In this document: positions 34,367-42,473 of the stretch, piece by piece
Layout: every line of letters begins with the position of its first letter
How positions within the stretch are numbered: position 1 is the stretch's first letter
DNA from: Anaerolineales bacterium
GTDB lineage: Bacteria > Chloroflexota > Anaerolineae > 4572-78 > J111
Direction of reading: 5' to 3'
Assembly: GCA_015075185.1 (NCBI GenBank)
Contig: JABTUW010000005.1
Location: 798,396 to 862,395 of the forward strand
DNA: 64,000 nt
Translations under genes and position numbers: made by a program
The notes under the pieces: model-generated
What the model saw: the letters and a program-made list of their open reading frames with translations, nothing else
The model's database searches: none
Told to the model about the DNA's origin: nothing

Positions 34367-36937
34367 TCAGGCGGCATTCAGAAGTTCCCTTACGGTAACA
34401 TCGAGCGACTTGGTCTGGACCCGGGTCTGAGCGATTTCGAACTGCTGCGCCGTCAGTTGGGCCTCCAGTTCCACCCCCAATTGTTCGGCCCGGTCTCTGG
34501 CTTCCTGGGTACTGGCCGGGTGGCACGAGACGCAGATGGAGAGTTCCAAAGCCTGTTCAGCCTGGCCGGTCCAGGCCATCAGATAAGCTAACCCGACCAG
34601 CGCATCCAGCGCCAGCGGGGTAGCCTGGACTTCCAGCGCCAGCGGCAAGGCTTCAAGAAAGATACGCCTGGCTTCCAACAAATCGCCCGCCGCCGCTTTG
34701 ATTTCGCCTAAATAAACGAGCGACAGGACGATATCCCAGCCCGTAACAAATTCGTTGAAGACATCCAGGCTGTAGTTGATAAATGTTTCGGCTTCCGGGA
34801 TCTTCTTCTGGGCCAGGGCGGCCAACCCCAAGAAACGAAAAGCCGTGCCCAAGCCCCACCGGTTGCCTAATTCTGTACAAAGGACAAGACTCTCTTGCAG
34901 GTATGCTTCTGCCTCCTCATAGTGCCCCAGTTCAATAACGGTGGGACTGATAAAATTCAAGCCCAGCGTTATAGCGTGGGGATCACCAATAGTCCGCATT
35001 GAGGCCAGGCTAGCCCGCATTTGCTCATACCCCTCCTCGTAGCGACCTAACAAGCTGGCAATATAGCCTTGATTTAAGCGGGCATACGCCGCAAACCACT
35101 CATCGCCGCCCGCTTCGGCGCAGGCAAGTCCTTCGCTTAGGCGTACTTGAGCCTGGTTTATCTCACCGTTGAGGTGCATAATGATCCCGCTGTAGATCAG
35201 GGAGTGAATCAGGAGGGCTGGATCGTTGAACAGGCGGAGGTGCGTGAGACTTTCGTCGAACAGGGTCAGCGCCCGGTCAAACTGGCCCCAGCGAAAGAAG
35301 AGCAACGCCTGATGCCCCAGCGCCTGCCCCAATACTTTTTGCAGCGCCTCATCTTCTGACCTGGCCCGCAGCGCCTGAACAATAGGCTCCAGGTGCACGA
35401 TGCCATCGCTCAGCCACCCGCCTAATTCAAACAGACGTCCGAAAGCGGCCAGATTAGGCCCGATTAAGTCGAACTTTTCCCGCACAATCGCCCAGTTCCA
35501 GGCCGCTCGCACGTTCTCGATTTCATCCGTCAATTCCCGCATTGCCTCGCGCAGAGCTGCACTCTTGAGGGCCTTCTCCCGATCTCGCAACAGTGCCAGA
35601 TAAAAATCGCAGTGCCGGTCATGAGCCGCTTCGTGCTGCGGATCGTCAGCCAGGTGGGCCAGGGCATACTGCCGCACCACTTCGTGGAGATCATAACGCC
35701 CTTCTTTTACCCGGCGCACCAGGGATTTGGAGACCAGCGCCGAAAGAGATAGCAGGGTCGCACCGGCTACCTTTTCCGCCGCTTCTCGTCCAAAACCACC
35801 CTGGAAGATAGCCAGCCGGCACAGCACGCTGCGTTCGTCTTCCGAAAGGAGGTTCCACGAATGGTCAAAGGTGGCGCGCAGACTCTGTTGCCGCTTGGGC
35901 ACGCCCCGCATCGAGCTTGCCAGAAAATCCAGGCTCCGCTCAATTTCCCGGGCGATCTCCCGGCAGGTCAGCACCGACACCCAAGCCGCGGCCAGTTCGA
36001 TCCCCAGCGGCATCCCCTCTACCATCTGGCAGATGCGCGCCACTGCTGGCTGCTCCTCGGTCCGTAGTTTAAAGTCCGCTTGTGCCCGGCGGGCGCTCTG
36101 GACAAATAAAGCGACCGCGCTGTACTCATCAATACCTTCAGATTGGTTGGTGGGTGGTACAGGTAAACCCTGTATTTCAAACGTCCATTCACCGGGCAGG
36201 TTCAGTCGCTCCCGGGAGGTAACCAGCAGCTTTACGCCTGGCGCAACCTCCAACAGCTCGGTCAATGGGCTAATGTCCTCCAACAAGTGTTCGACATTAT
36301 CCAGCACCAGGAGCAGCCGTTTTTCCCGTAAATAGGTCATGAGTTGTCTTTGGGGTTCAACCGTGCCGGAAAAGGTAAATTTAAGGGCGTCAGCAATGGC
36401 CGGGACGATGAATTGAGGTGAAGTGAGAGGGGCAAGTAGCACAAAACAGACTCCATCGGGGAACAGCTTATTTTGCGTGGAGGCTACTTCGAGGGCCAGG
36501 CGGGTCTTGCCAATGCCGCCCGGGCCGGTCAGTGTCAACAGCCGGCACTGGGGGTCATGCAGTAGCCGGACCAGCGCTGTCAATTCCGCTTCTCGACCAA
36601 TCAGGGGGGTAGGCGGTGTGGGTAGGGGTAGAACCCGCTGAGGCAGATTGTGGCCTGTCTTCCAATCCGTCGCCGTCGCAGGCGCCAGGTTGGCCAGCCG
36701 CTCGACGCGCATGTGGCCGCGAGCGACTTGGAGAAAGGTCGCCTGCTCATCGAGGGAAACCTGAAGACAGTTTGCTAACAGCTCGGCAAGCTGGCGAGAA
36801 GGCCGGCGTTCATCTCTCTCGATCTTGCGCAGTGCTGACACGGAGCAGCCGATACACCGGGCCAGTTGTTCCCGGGTCAGATCCAGCGCTTTGCGCTGCT
36901 GGACAATCCAGGCGCCGAACGAAACTTCAGCCTCCAT
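34367..36937 (-). CDS. STAND regulator: Cro/C1 HTH, NB-ARC-like ATPase, TPR repeats
   Basis: An 856-residue protein. Residues 5-70 form an HTH (FGAWIVQQRKALDLTREQLA...CSVSALRKIERDERRPS). An NB-ARC-like ATPase follows (LIGREAELTALVRLL; Walker A GPGGIGKTRLA at about 138-148; Walker B LLLVLDNVEHLLED), then a winged-helix region, and from about residue 500 TPR-like helices. Such proteins are signal-operated switches in Chloroflexi and actinobacteria. ATG 36937 is chosen for its GGGGAGAG site and the start of the HTH; the frame is open to 37135. No partner gene is obvious. Confidence 0.88.
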   Translation of the reverse strand: MEAEVSFGAWIVQQRKALDLTREQLARCIGCSVSALRKIERDERRPSRQLAELLANCLQVSLDEQATFLQVARGHMRVERLANLAPATATDWKTGHNLPQRVLPLPTPPTPLIGREAELTALVRLLHDPQCRLLTLTGPGGIGKTRLALEVASTQNKLFPDGVCFVLLAPLTSPQFIVPAIADALKFTFSGTVEPQRQLMTYLREKRLLLVLDNVEHLLEDISPLTELLEVAPGVKLLVTSRERLNLPGEWTFEIQGLPVPPTNQSEGIDEYSAVALFVQSARRAQADFKLRTEEQPAVARICQMVEGMPLGIELAAAWVSVLTCREIAREIERSLDFLASSMRGVPKRQQSLRATFDHSWNLLSEDERSVLCRLAIFQGGFGREAAEKVAGATLLSLSALVSKSLVRRVKEGRYDLHEVVRQYALAHLADDPQHEAAHDRHCDFYLALLRDREKALKSAALREAMRELTDEIENVRAAWNWAIVREKFDLIGPNLAAFGRLFELGGWLSDGIVHLEPIVQALRARSEDEALQKVLGQALGHQALLFFRWGQFDRALTLFDESLTHLRLFNDPALLIHSLIYSGIIMHLNGEINQAQVRLSEGLACAEAGGDEWFAAYARLNQGYIASLLGRYEEGYEQMRASLASMRTIGDPHAITLGLNFISPTVIELGHYEEAEAYLQESLVLCTELGNRWGLGTAFRFLGLAALAQKKIPEAETFINYSLDVFNEFVTGWDIVLSLVYLGEIKAAAGDLLEARRIFLEALPLALEVQATPLALDALVGLAYLMAWTGQAEQALELSICVSCHPASTQEARDRAEQLGVELEAQLTAQQFEIAQTRVQTKSLDVTVRELLNAA

Positions 36938-37259
36938 CTCTCCCCTCCCCGGTTTGAAAGTCAGGCGAAACAACCGTTCACTCCCGATTTGGCCGTGCTC
37001 AGCCAGAGAAAGGAAGCAGACAGGCTGGACGGTCCGGTTCGGCTCCGACAGACCGAATGGCTTTATTATACCACAAGTTGGGTCACCAGGTGTAACACAT
37101 TTGGGGACACTGCCTGGGGCAGTGGGTGTCCCCAAATCCAGCCGGTTGTGTGGTTTAATTCTATCAACTCAGGCAAGTCAGATAGGCGGAGTAAACAGCT
37201 ACCAGAAATGATTTTCTATTCAGCCACTCTCCGAAATTTCATCGAAGCGAGGCTAGCGG
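36938..37259. other. Divergent spacer with a long hairpin
   Basis: Between the STAND regulator (minus) and the RsbW-like gene (plus). ATTTGGGGACAC (37099-37110) pairs perfectly with GTGTCCCCAAAT (37126-37137), and the enclosed bases can form an alternative CACTGCC/GGCAGTG stem. The dyad could be an operator for the STAND protein or a dispersed palindrome. No other gene-like content. Confidence 0.5.
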
Positions 37260-37739
37260 ATGACATCAAGCAATACCACCCCATCCAAACAGACGACTCG
37301 CCATCACAGGTGGCAGACATTTATCGAATTCACGCTGTCCCTGGAGGCAGGTAGCACCCCTCTGGTAACGGATCTGGTTGTTAGGGCTGTAGAAACGCTG
37401 AAGTGGCCGGCAGCGCCTCTGGAACAGCTCGAGCTGGCTTTGATCAAGGCCATTCAGAACGCTGTGGAACAGAATCACGTGGACGATTTAGACCCATTGC
37501 TGATGATTCGGGTATTTGTTTTGGAAGGAGGTGAGGCAGCCCAAACGGGCGGTGGGCCTGGCGAGCCAGAGGAAGACCTATCGTCTGCGGAGCCGGTTCA
37601 ACCGGCCAGGTCGTCACCTTCACGTGGCTGGGGATTTTTTCTGGTGCAAAAGCATGGGGATGCTTCGCAGGCTGTAGCCGGAGAGGGGCATCACCTGATT
37701 GAATTGTTTCTATACCAGGAAAGCTGTCTCTTGTGCTGA
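37260..37739 (+). CDS. RsbW/SpoIIAB-like HATPase-fold protein, possibly degenerate
   Basis: A 159-residue protein. The segment LEQLELALIKAIQNAVEQNH resembles the N-box helix of anti-sigma-factor-type ATPases (HATPase_c_2), and RGWGFFLVQKHGD resembles the later GrGlfLi...D motif. In between, the usual DxGxG box is not clear; instead there is a Gly/Pro/Glu-rich stretch. It may be a diverged regulatory member or a decaying gene. The ribosome binding site is weak. The call rests on two motifs only. Confidence 0.5.
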   Translation: MTSSNTTPSKQTTRHHRWQTFIEFTLSLEAGSTPLVTDLVVRAVETLKWPAAPLEQLELALIKAIQNAVEQNHVDDLDPLLMIRVFVLEGGEAAQTGGGPGEPEEDLSSAEPVQPARSSPSRGWGFFLVQKHGDASQAVAGEGHHLIELFLYQESCLLC

Positions 37740-37787
37740 TAGTCCTTTTCATTGGTGGCAGTCGCTCTCAAGAGCAAGGAGAAAAAT

Positions 37788-37931
37788 ATGATAGATCATT
37801 ATCTTGCGTACAAAATAGACGGTAATAAGAAAGAAGGAGGGCAAAATCGAGGCAACGACGCGGATCTCGCTCCAAAAGGGATGGAGCCTGAAGGGGTAAC
37901 TGATGAAATTGATTGGAAATTTATTAACTGA
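37788..37931 (+). CDS. Small hydrophilic protein, 47 residues
   Basis: ATG 37788 is preceded by AAGGAGAAAA and opens a 48-codon frame rich in charged residues: MIDHYLAYKIDGNKKEGGQN near the start and GVTDEIDWKFIN at the end. No family recognised. It lies 24 bases before the DUF2269-like gene, which has its own AGGAGG site, so the two are probably co-transcribed. Confidence 0.5.
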   Translation: MIDHYLAYKIDGNKKEGGQNRGNDADLAPKGMEPEGVTDEIDWKFIN

Positions 37932-37955
37932 GTATCAGTATTTAGGAGGCTAACA

Positions 37956-38486
37956 GTGAACGTTCTTTTAATTTATCTAATTGTGCTGCGGATTGTTCAT
38001 TTTGTGGGCGGAACATGCTGGTTAGGTGGGGCCATCATCTTTCATCTGTTCCTGGAACCTACCGCCAAAGCAACGGCCCCAGACAGCCGGCAATTCATGC
38101 AGTACTTTATTGTCCGCCGCCACTACTCGATGTTTATGGGGATTTCAAGTCTATTGACCATTCTGTCCGGAGCTTTATTGCTCTGGCACAGCTCCAGCGG
38201 GTTGGATGCCAATTGGATCACGTCAGGCCCGGGGATGGTCCTTACCTTCGGCTCAATGCTGGGTATTGTTGCTCTGGGGGTGGGGTTTTTCATCATTGCG
38301 CCCACTGCTCAACGGCTGATGGGATTAGCGCAGGCCATTCAGGCCGCCGGGGGACCCCCTTTGCCGGAGCAAGTGAGTGAGATCCACCATCTCGAAACCA
38401 AGATGAGCAAGGTGGGCTGGACCGAGTTTGCGATGATGTTGGTCTCTCTCTTGACGATGGCGGTAGCTCGCTACTGGTGGTTCTAA
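37956..38486 (+). CDS. DUF2269-like/CopD-type small integral membrane protein
   Basis: A 176-residue protein with four membrane helices: residues 1-30 (LIYLIVLRIVHFVGGTCWLG), 58-80, 95-117 and 155-173. The conserved His-Phe-x-Gly-Gly near the first helix end (IVHFVGG) and R/HY motifs resemble DUF2269/CopD-like proteins, some of which bind heme or copper. The start is GTG 37956 with AGGAGG seven bases upstream. Its stop directly abuts the ATG of the cytochrome c gene, so a membrane redox pair is possible; that is inference. Confidence 0.7.
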   Translation: MNVLLIYLIVLRIVHFVGGTCWLGGAIIFHLFLEPTAKATAPDSRQFMQYFIVRRHYSMFMGISSLLTILSGALLLWHSSSGLDANWITSGPGMVLTFGSMLGIVALGVGFFIIAPTAQRLMGLAQAIQAAGGPPLPEQVSEIHHLETKMSKVGWTEFAMMLVSLLTMAVARYWWF

Positions 38487-38945
38487 ATGAAACGGCTGCT
38501 TTTTGCAATCACGATTTTACTGTTTACCCTGGCTGCTTGCGGGGGCGGCGTTGCTGAGAAAGCGACGCCGCCCCCGGTTCCGGCCAAGGATCCGGTTGCC
38601 GGAGAGAAGATAGTTGGGGAAGCAGTGTTATCCTTGCCCTCTCCACCCCAAGAGCCGGTTGCTGGCGAGAAGACGTTTGAGGCAGCAGCGTCCGCCCCGA
38701 CTCCGGCCGGAGATACGGCGGCTGGCGAGAAGATTTTTGCCCGTGCTTGTGCTGCCTGTCACGGCCTGGATTTGTCTCAAAGCGAACTCGTCGCCACCAG
38801 AACAGACCAGGAACTGGTAGAGTTCATCAAGGTTGGTGGTGTTCCGGACGGTCCTTTGGTGATGCCTCCCAGAGGCGGCAGTCCCTCACTCAACGACGAA
38901 AATCTGGTTGATATTACAGTTTACCTGCGCTCGCTACAAAAATAA
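38487..38945 (+). CDS. Lipoprotein monoheme cytochrome c
   Basis: A 152-residue protein with a lipobox (LFTLAAC, Cys18), a 60-residue linker and a C-terminal class-I cytochrome c domain: heme motif CAACH (88-92) and probable axial Met126 in LVMPPRGG. The linker carries two imperfect copies of the segment preceding the heme motif (DPVAGEKI, EPVAGEKTF, then DTAAGEKIF), as if the first helix had been duplicated without its heme site. Anchored outside the membrane, it should pass electrons. It directly follows the four-helix membrane protein gene. Confidence 0.88.
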   Translation: MKRLLFAITILLFTLAACGGGVAEKATPPPVPAKDPVAGEKIVGEAVLSLPSPPQEPVAGEKTFEAAASAPTPAGDTAAGEKIFARACAACHGLDLSQSELVATRTDQELVEFIKVGGVPDGPLVMPPRGGSPSLNDENLVDITVYLRSLQK

Positions 38946-38978
38946 TCATAAAATATGCTAATTCATAAGGAATAAATT

Positions 38979-39173
38979 ATGTCTATCACAGATACTCTTT
39001 ATGTTGTGTCAATCCTGATCGGATTGTTTTTCGTACACTTTGTTATGCCGCTCCTCCTGATGTGGCTGTTAAAGGGCATCATCTCCTGGGCTTTTCACGA
39101 TATAGACCCTGGCCGCCTGGCGAGTCGAAATCTTAAAAACTATCCCCGTTGGCCGTTACGGCCAGCCTGCTGA
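38979..39173 (+). CDS. Short membrane ORF running into an SDR relic
   Basis: The frame starts with ATG 38979 (AAGGAATAAATT upstream), encodes one long hydrophobic segment (LYVVSILIGLFFVHFVMPLL) and then a tail that lies out of frame over an SDR remnant. The first ~45 codons may belong to a real small membrane protein truncated by the junction. Low certainty. Confidence 0.3.
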   Translation: MSITDTLYVVSILIGLFFVHFVMPLLLMWLLKGIISWAFHDIDPGRLASRNLKNYPRWPLRPAC

Positions 39174-39267
39174 TGTAGCCGGCTTGGCCGCCTTTCTGGC
39201 CTCCGACGAGGCCTCGTTCATTAACGCTCAGGCCATTAATATTGATGGGGGAATGGTGTTTTACTGA
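39112..39267 (+). pseudogene. Relic: C-terminal end of a short-chain dehydrogenase
   Basis: The frame reads RVEILKTIPVGRYGQPADVA, then AFLASDEASFINAQAINIDG and GMVFY, then stop. This is the standard SDR ending (…P.gR.g.peevA..v.fLaSd.asyitGq.i.vDGG). No SDR sequence is visible upstream, so only the tail remains. Confidence 0.65.
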
Positions 39268-39330
39268 AATTGAGGCCCGGTTTACACTTAACAAATACCC
39301 CCTGTGTTGACAAGAAATGAATGTACAGGC

Positions 39331-39363
39331 ATAGCCTCTTCCAGATTAAGTGGGAGGGGCTAT
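39331..39363 (-). terminator. Terminator-like hairpin between convergent units
   Basis: ATAGCCTCTTCC (39331-39342) pairs with GGGAGGGGCTAT (39352-39363), allowing G-U pairs. It lies 45 bases downstream of the minus-strand glycosyltransferase stop. Confidence 0.5.
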
Positions 39364-39407
39364 ACTTAACCGGCCGGTCGGTGACCTCCACCACCTGTGG
39401 CACCACC

Positions 39408-40658
39408 CTATCGAAATGCTGCCAGAACGTCGCCCAATTTGCGCTCCAAAACTTCTAATGAAAAGTATTCCTGCGCCAGGGTATAGTTCTTTTCAGTTAG
39501 CGTCTTAACTTGCTTGGGATCGCACAGCAGCGCCTGGGTGTGCTGCACGGCCGCCTCATCCACAAAGCCATCCAGTTCGACCAGGTCAAACCCAAGGGGC
39601 CGGATATCCGCGTTATAGACGGGATAGCGATTGACCACGATGAGGCGTTTGAAATAAATTGCTTCCAGCAGGGTGTGGCCAAACCCTTCGTGGGTGCTGG
39701 GGTAAGTAATCAGGTTAGCGTGGAGATAGGCATCCCCCAGGGAATAAATTTTGTGACTATCGGCCCTGCCTCGCTCGGCGCCAACCAAGTGATCAATCAC
39801 GTGGAGGTCCACGCCCATCTTGCCTGCTTCTCGCTTGAGCCAACGCCAATATTCTAACCCCGCGTCGCGCACCCGGCGCAGGATAAATAGACGGGGGCCA
39901 GCCAGCCCCAGGCGATGTACCAGTTCAAGGGCCAACTCGATACCTTTGCTGTGGATGACCCGGGTGGGTTGGAGGATGAACAGATCCTGCTTGGTCAGCC
40001 CTAAAACCTGGCGAAAGTCGCGGTTATAACCGTCAAGGGGGGGCGGGAGAGTGGCAAAATCGTGGACATTGGGAATGACAGTGGAATCAATCTGCCGTCG
40101 CGCTTTGAGCTGTCGCTGGGCAATGCTATTGATGGTCACGTGTTGCAGGGTCGGCAACTTGGCCGGAAAAGCCGTGTCCAGCATGTCGAGCAGAGCATTG
40201 CTCGGATAGCGCTGCTGATCCCAATGGAAATCGTGATGGTGAGCGATGGTGTTAATGCCCAGTTCCGCAATTAGCCCGGTCAGGCAAATGCCCAGCGGCA
40301 GATTCATCGGAATGGTTAGCGCATTTTCAACTACAAGCAGGTCGAGATGATTGGAACGGATAAATTTGCGCAGGGGGGCGCGAATCTCGTCGGCCAGGGT
40401 GTAAATTTCATCAATCAACTTTTCAACTTTCCGGCCAGGTGTGCCTTCACCGAAAGCCCGCTGGGTCAGGGCGATGGTTGATTGATGCTCAAAATGAAGC
40501 TCGGGAATTAGACAGCCACCGGCAGCGTAGCCGCCTAACTCTCCGGCACAGTAGAAAAGCTCGTGGCCCATGCGCCGCAAGACTATAGCCCACTTTTCCA
40601 CCTCCAACGAGACACCATCCAACCCATTCAGCCGGGTTGAGATAAAACCAATTCGCAT
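39408..40658 (-). CDS. GT4-type glycosyltransferase
   Basis: A 416-residue GT-B enzyme. The N-terminal acceptor domain starts MRIGFISTRLNGLDGVSLEV; HHHDFHWDQQRYP sits mid-protein; the C-terminal nucleotide-sugar site is FILQPTRVIHSKGIELALEL and YPSTHEGFGHTLLEAIYFKR (the E-x7-E motif). AAGGAGAGG precedes ATG 40658. It neighbours a GpgS-like glycosyltransferase, so the pair may make a glucosylglycerate-type solute or a glycolipid. Acceptor unknown. Confidence 0.85.
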   Translation of the reverse strand: MRIGFISTRLNGLDGVSLEVEKWAIVLRRMGHELFYCAGELGGYAAGGCLIPELHFEHQSTIALTQRAFGEGTPGRKVEKLIDEIYTLADEIRAPLRKFIRSNHLDLLVVENALTIPMNLPLGICLTGLIAELGINTIAHHHDFHWDQQRYPSNALLDMLDTAFPAKLPTLQHVTINSIAQRQLKARRQIDSTVIPNVHDFATLPPPLDGYNRDFRQVLGLTKQDLFILQPTRVIHSKGIELALELVHRLGLAGPRLFILRRVRDAGLEYWRWLKREAGKMGVDLHVIDHLVGAERGRADSHKIYSLGDAYLHANLITYPSTHEGFGHTLLEAIYFKRLIVVNRYPVYNADIRPLGFDLVELDGFVDEAAVQHTQALLCDPKQVKTLTEKNYTLAQEYFSLEVLERKLGDVLAAFR

Positions 40659-40979
40659 CTTATCCTCTCCTTAAAAATGTCCAGGCCTTCTGGCCTTATT
40701 ATAATCGAACTCTTAATAGGTATCAGTGGCTTTGTCGTAGTGGACCACTTCAAGAATCGCCTCGTGCAACAGACCCGTCTTACGACCCCCATGGGTGAGC
40801 AGTAGTGTTCCCATAATAAATGATAATCGAAAATAAACGGGTTTACCTCAAGATAAACTCAAGAAAACCTAAAGGTTTCCTAAAGAACACAGAGACCAGA
40901 TCCCGGGCTGCTTCATAAATTATAAAGCTATCCGGGTAAAGCCAACTTGAATGTAGGGAAACCATGCCATGGTCTCTCT
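40659..40979. other. Intergenic space with a DUF385 relic
   Basis: About 320 bases between the two glycosyltransferase genes. Besides the relic at 40713-40814 it holds a short dyad AAACCTAAAGGTTT near 40865. No intact gene. Confidence 0.5.
40713..40814 (-). pseudogene. Relic: F420/DUF385-type nitroreductase family fragment
   Basis: A 34-codon frame reads MGTLLLTHGGRKTGLLHEAI then LEVVHYDKATDTY and stop. It resembles the nitroreductase/deazaflavin family core (LLLTT.GRKTG..r.t.L.yv…). The rest of the gene is absent on both sides. Confidence 0.5.
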
Positions 40980-42191
40980 TCACTCTTTGTTATCCTCTTC
41001 TACGGCGCTGATCAACAGTTCAAAAACATTGGGAATGGCTGCGGCGACCCGTTTCCAGGTTGAGATGTAGGGGGTTTCGATCGGCGTTTCAAGAAACTGC
41101 TGCCCCGCGCTGACGATGCAGCGCACAAAAGCCTCAGCCGCGCTGCCTTCGGCATGGCGATCAAACGTTAACCCGTTAATCAAGGAGTCGTATTCATACC
41201 GGGCAATGAGATCCTGTGCGGTCCGTAAGTAGCTTGATTTCAACGATACAAAGAATTCATTCGTCAATACGTAGCCCATACTGGCCAGTGTTCTGAAGAT
41301 TGATTTGGCGATATCGGTACCCATCTTCAACAGTCCCTTATTGGGGTCTTGGAGTGTCAGGGGTTGATGTTTATGTTCATAATTATCGGCCAGGTCAGCC
41401 TGGCAAATGCTGCTAAGGGCACAGTTGCGGTGAACTTCGGCCAGCACACCTACTTCCAGGCCCCAATCACCGGGGATTCTGAGGCGTCGGGCCAGGTCGG
41501 TCAGCATTGAAAACTCACCGGCAAGGATATAGCGGAAGCTGTCCAGGTAATCTAAGAACGGGTTTGGCCCCAGGCTCGTTTTCAAAGCACGGATCAGGGG
41601 GGTTACAAAAATGCGGGTCACCCGTCCGTGCATCCGGTCGGTAACCCGGCTGTAATAGCCCTTGCAAAATTCAAAGTCAATGGTCGGGCTGGCTACCGGG
41701 TAACAGAGCCGGGCCAGGAGTTCGCGATTGTAGCTGACAATATCACAGTCGTGTAAGGCAATCACCTGGCTATCTTCGCGGGCCAGAATGTAACCATACG
41801 CCGTCCAGGCGGACCGGCCTTTGCCATCTTCCCCGACATCAATCCCATTTTCAGCCAGGAGACGGTAGAGATTGTTAATGGCCGGGCCGGTACACCAGAG
41901 CAATTGGGGCTTCTGGGGCAGAGCCGCAAAGAACTTCCTGGCCTCTTTGAAGTCCTCCGGAGTTGTTCGGCCCATCGTCACGATGACATTCTGGAGATAC
42001 TTCACCTGCCGGAGTTCGGCCAGAATCCTGGGCAGGCCAGGTCCTTGCAGTTCAACCGGGATATACGGCAGGACCAGGGAAATAGGGCGGTGTTTCGCAG
42101 CCGCTTCAAGCTCAAGCTCCAGTTCTTCTAGCTTACGGGGCCTGAGTCGGTGAAATGTAGCAATCTCGCCATTCTGAAAAAAATCTGACAT
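40980..42191 (-). CDS. GT2/GT81-like glycosyltransferase (glucosyl-3-phosphoglycerate synthase-related)
   Basis: A 403-residue GT-A enzyme. ISLVLPYIPVELQGPGLPRI begins the nucleotide-sugar domain, VIALHDCDIVSYNRELLARL holds the DxD-like metal site, and GDWGLEVGVLAEVHRNCALS followed by YEHKHQPL matches the acceptor region of GpgS/mannosylglycerate synthase-type enzymes. These transfer a hexose to (3-phospho)glycerate to make compatible solutes. ATG 42191 is used because GGAGG lies just upstream; an in-frame start at 42215 has none. No matching phosphatase is adjacent. The GT4 gene downstream may act in the same pathway. Confidence 0.78.
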   Translation of the reverse strand: MSDFFQNGEIATFHRLRPRKLEELELELEAAAKHRPISLVLPYIPVELQGPGLPRILAELRQVKYLQNVIVTMGRTTPEDFKEARKFFAALPQKPQLLWCTGPAINNLYRLLAENGIDVGEDGKGRSAWTAYGYILAREDSQVIALHDCDIVSYNRELLARLCYPVASPTIDFEFCKGYYSRVTDRMHGRVTRIFVTPLIRALKTSLGPNPFLDYLDSFRYILAGEFSMLTDLARRLRIPGDWGLEVGVLAEVHRNCALSSICQADLADNYEHKHQPLTLQDPNKGLLKMGTDIAKSIFRTLASMGYVLTNEFFVSLKSSYLRTAQDLIARYEYDSLINGLTFDRHAEGSAAEAFVRCIVSAGQQFLETPIETPYISTWKRVAAAIPNVFELLISAVEEDNKE

Positions 42192-42240
42192 AACTAACCT
42201 CCATGTATTGATCAACAGGATGTTGCCATCTAGCCATTTG

Positions 42241-42342
42241 CTGTTTCGGCCCCAGGCACATATCGTGAAGGTTGATCCGGCTGCCAGGGGCCGGTTTCCA
42301 GTCCCCCTCCTGGTTAGGGATAACCAGATAAGCTATCTTTGC
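42241..42342 (-). pseudogene. Relic: C-terminus of an Opp-type substrate-binding protein
   Basis: The minus-strand frame reads AYLVIPNQEGDWKPAPGSRI then NLHDMCLGPKQ. The intact OppA-like protein at 50819-52594 ends NWEPAADSRINLHDVCLGAK, so the two share SRINLHD[VM]CLG[AP]K and the preceding W-P-A pattern. Nothing upstream resembles the rest of the protein. It fills most of the spacer between the GT2/GT81-like gene and the ArsB/NhaD-type permease. Confidence 0.6.
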
Positions 42343-42473
42343 CCCCGATTCAAACCCCATACACGTGTTACCGGCAAAACAAATAATATGCCGGTGTCCG
42401 GCTCGTCGAGTGCGTTTGGTGACTTTAGGCACGATAATTGTGATTAAACTCGGCTTCGCTTTTTGAGCTAGGG

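Noticed and set aside
34221..34526. 101-codon minus-strand frame upstream of the RpiR gene
   Set aside because: It runs over the promoter and operators and partly antiparallel frames of the STAND gene; composition is that of a chance frame.
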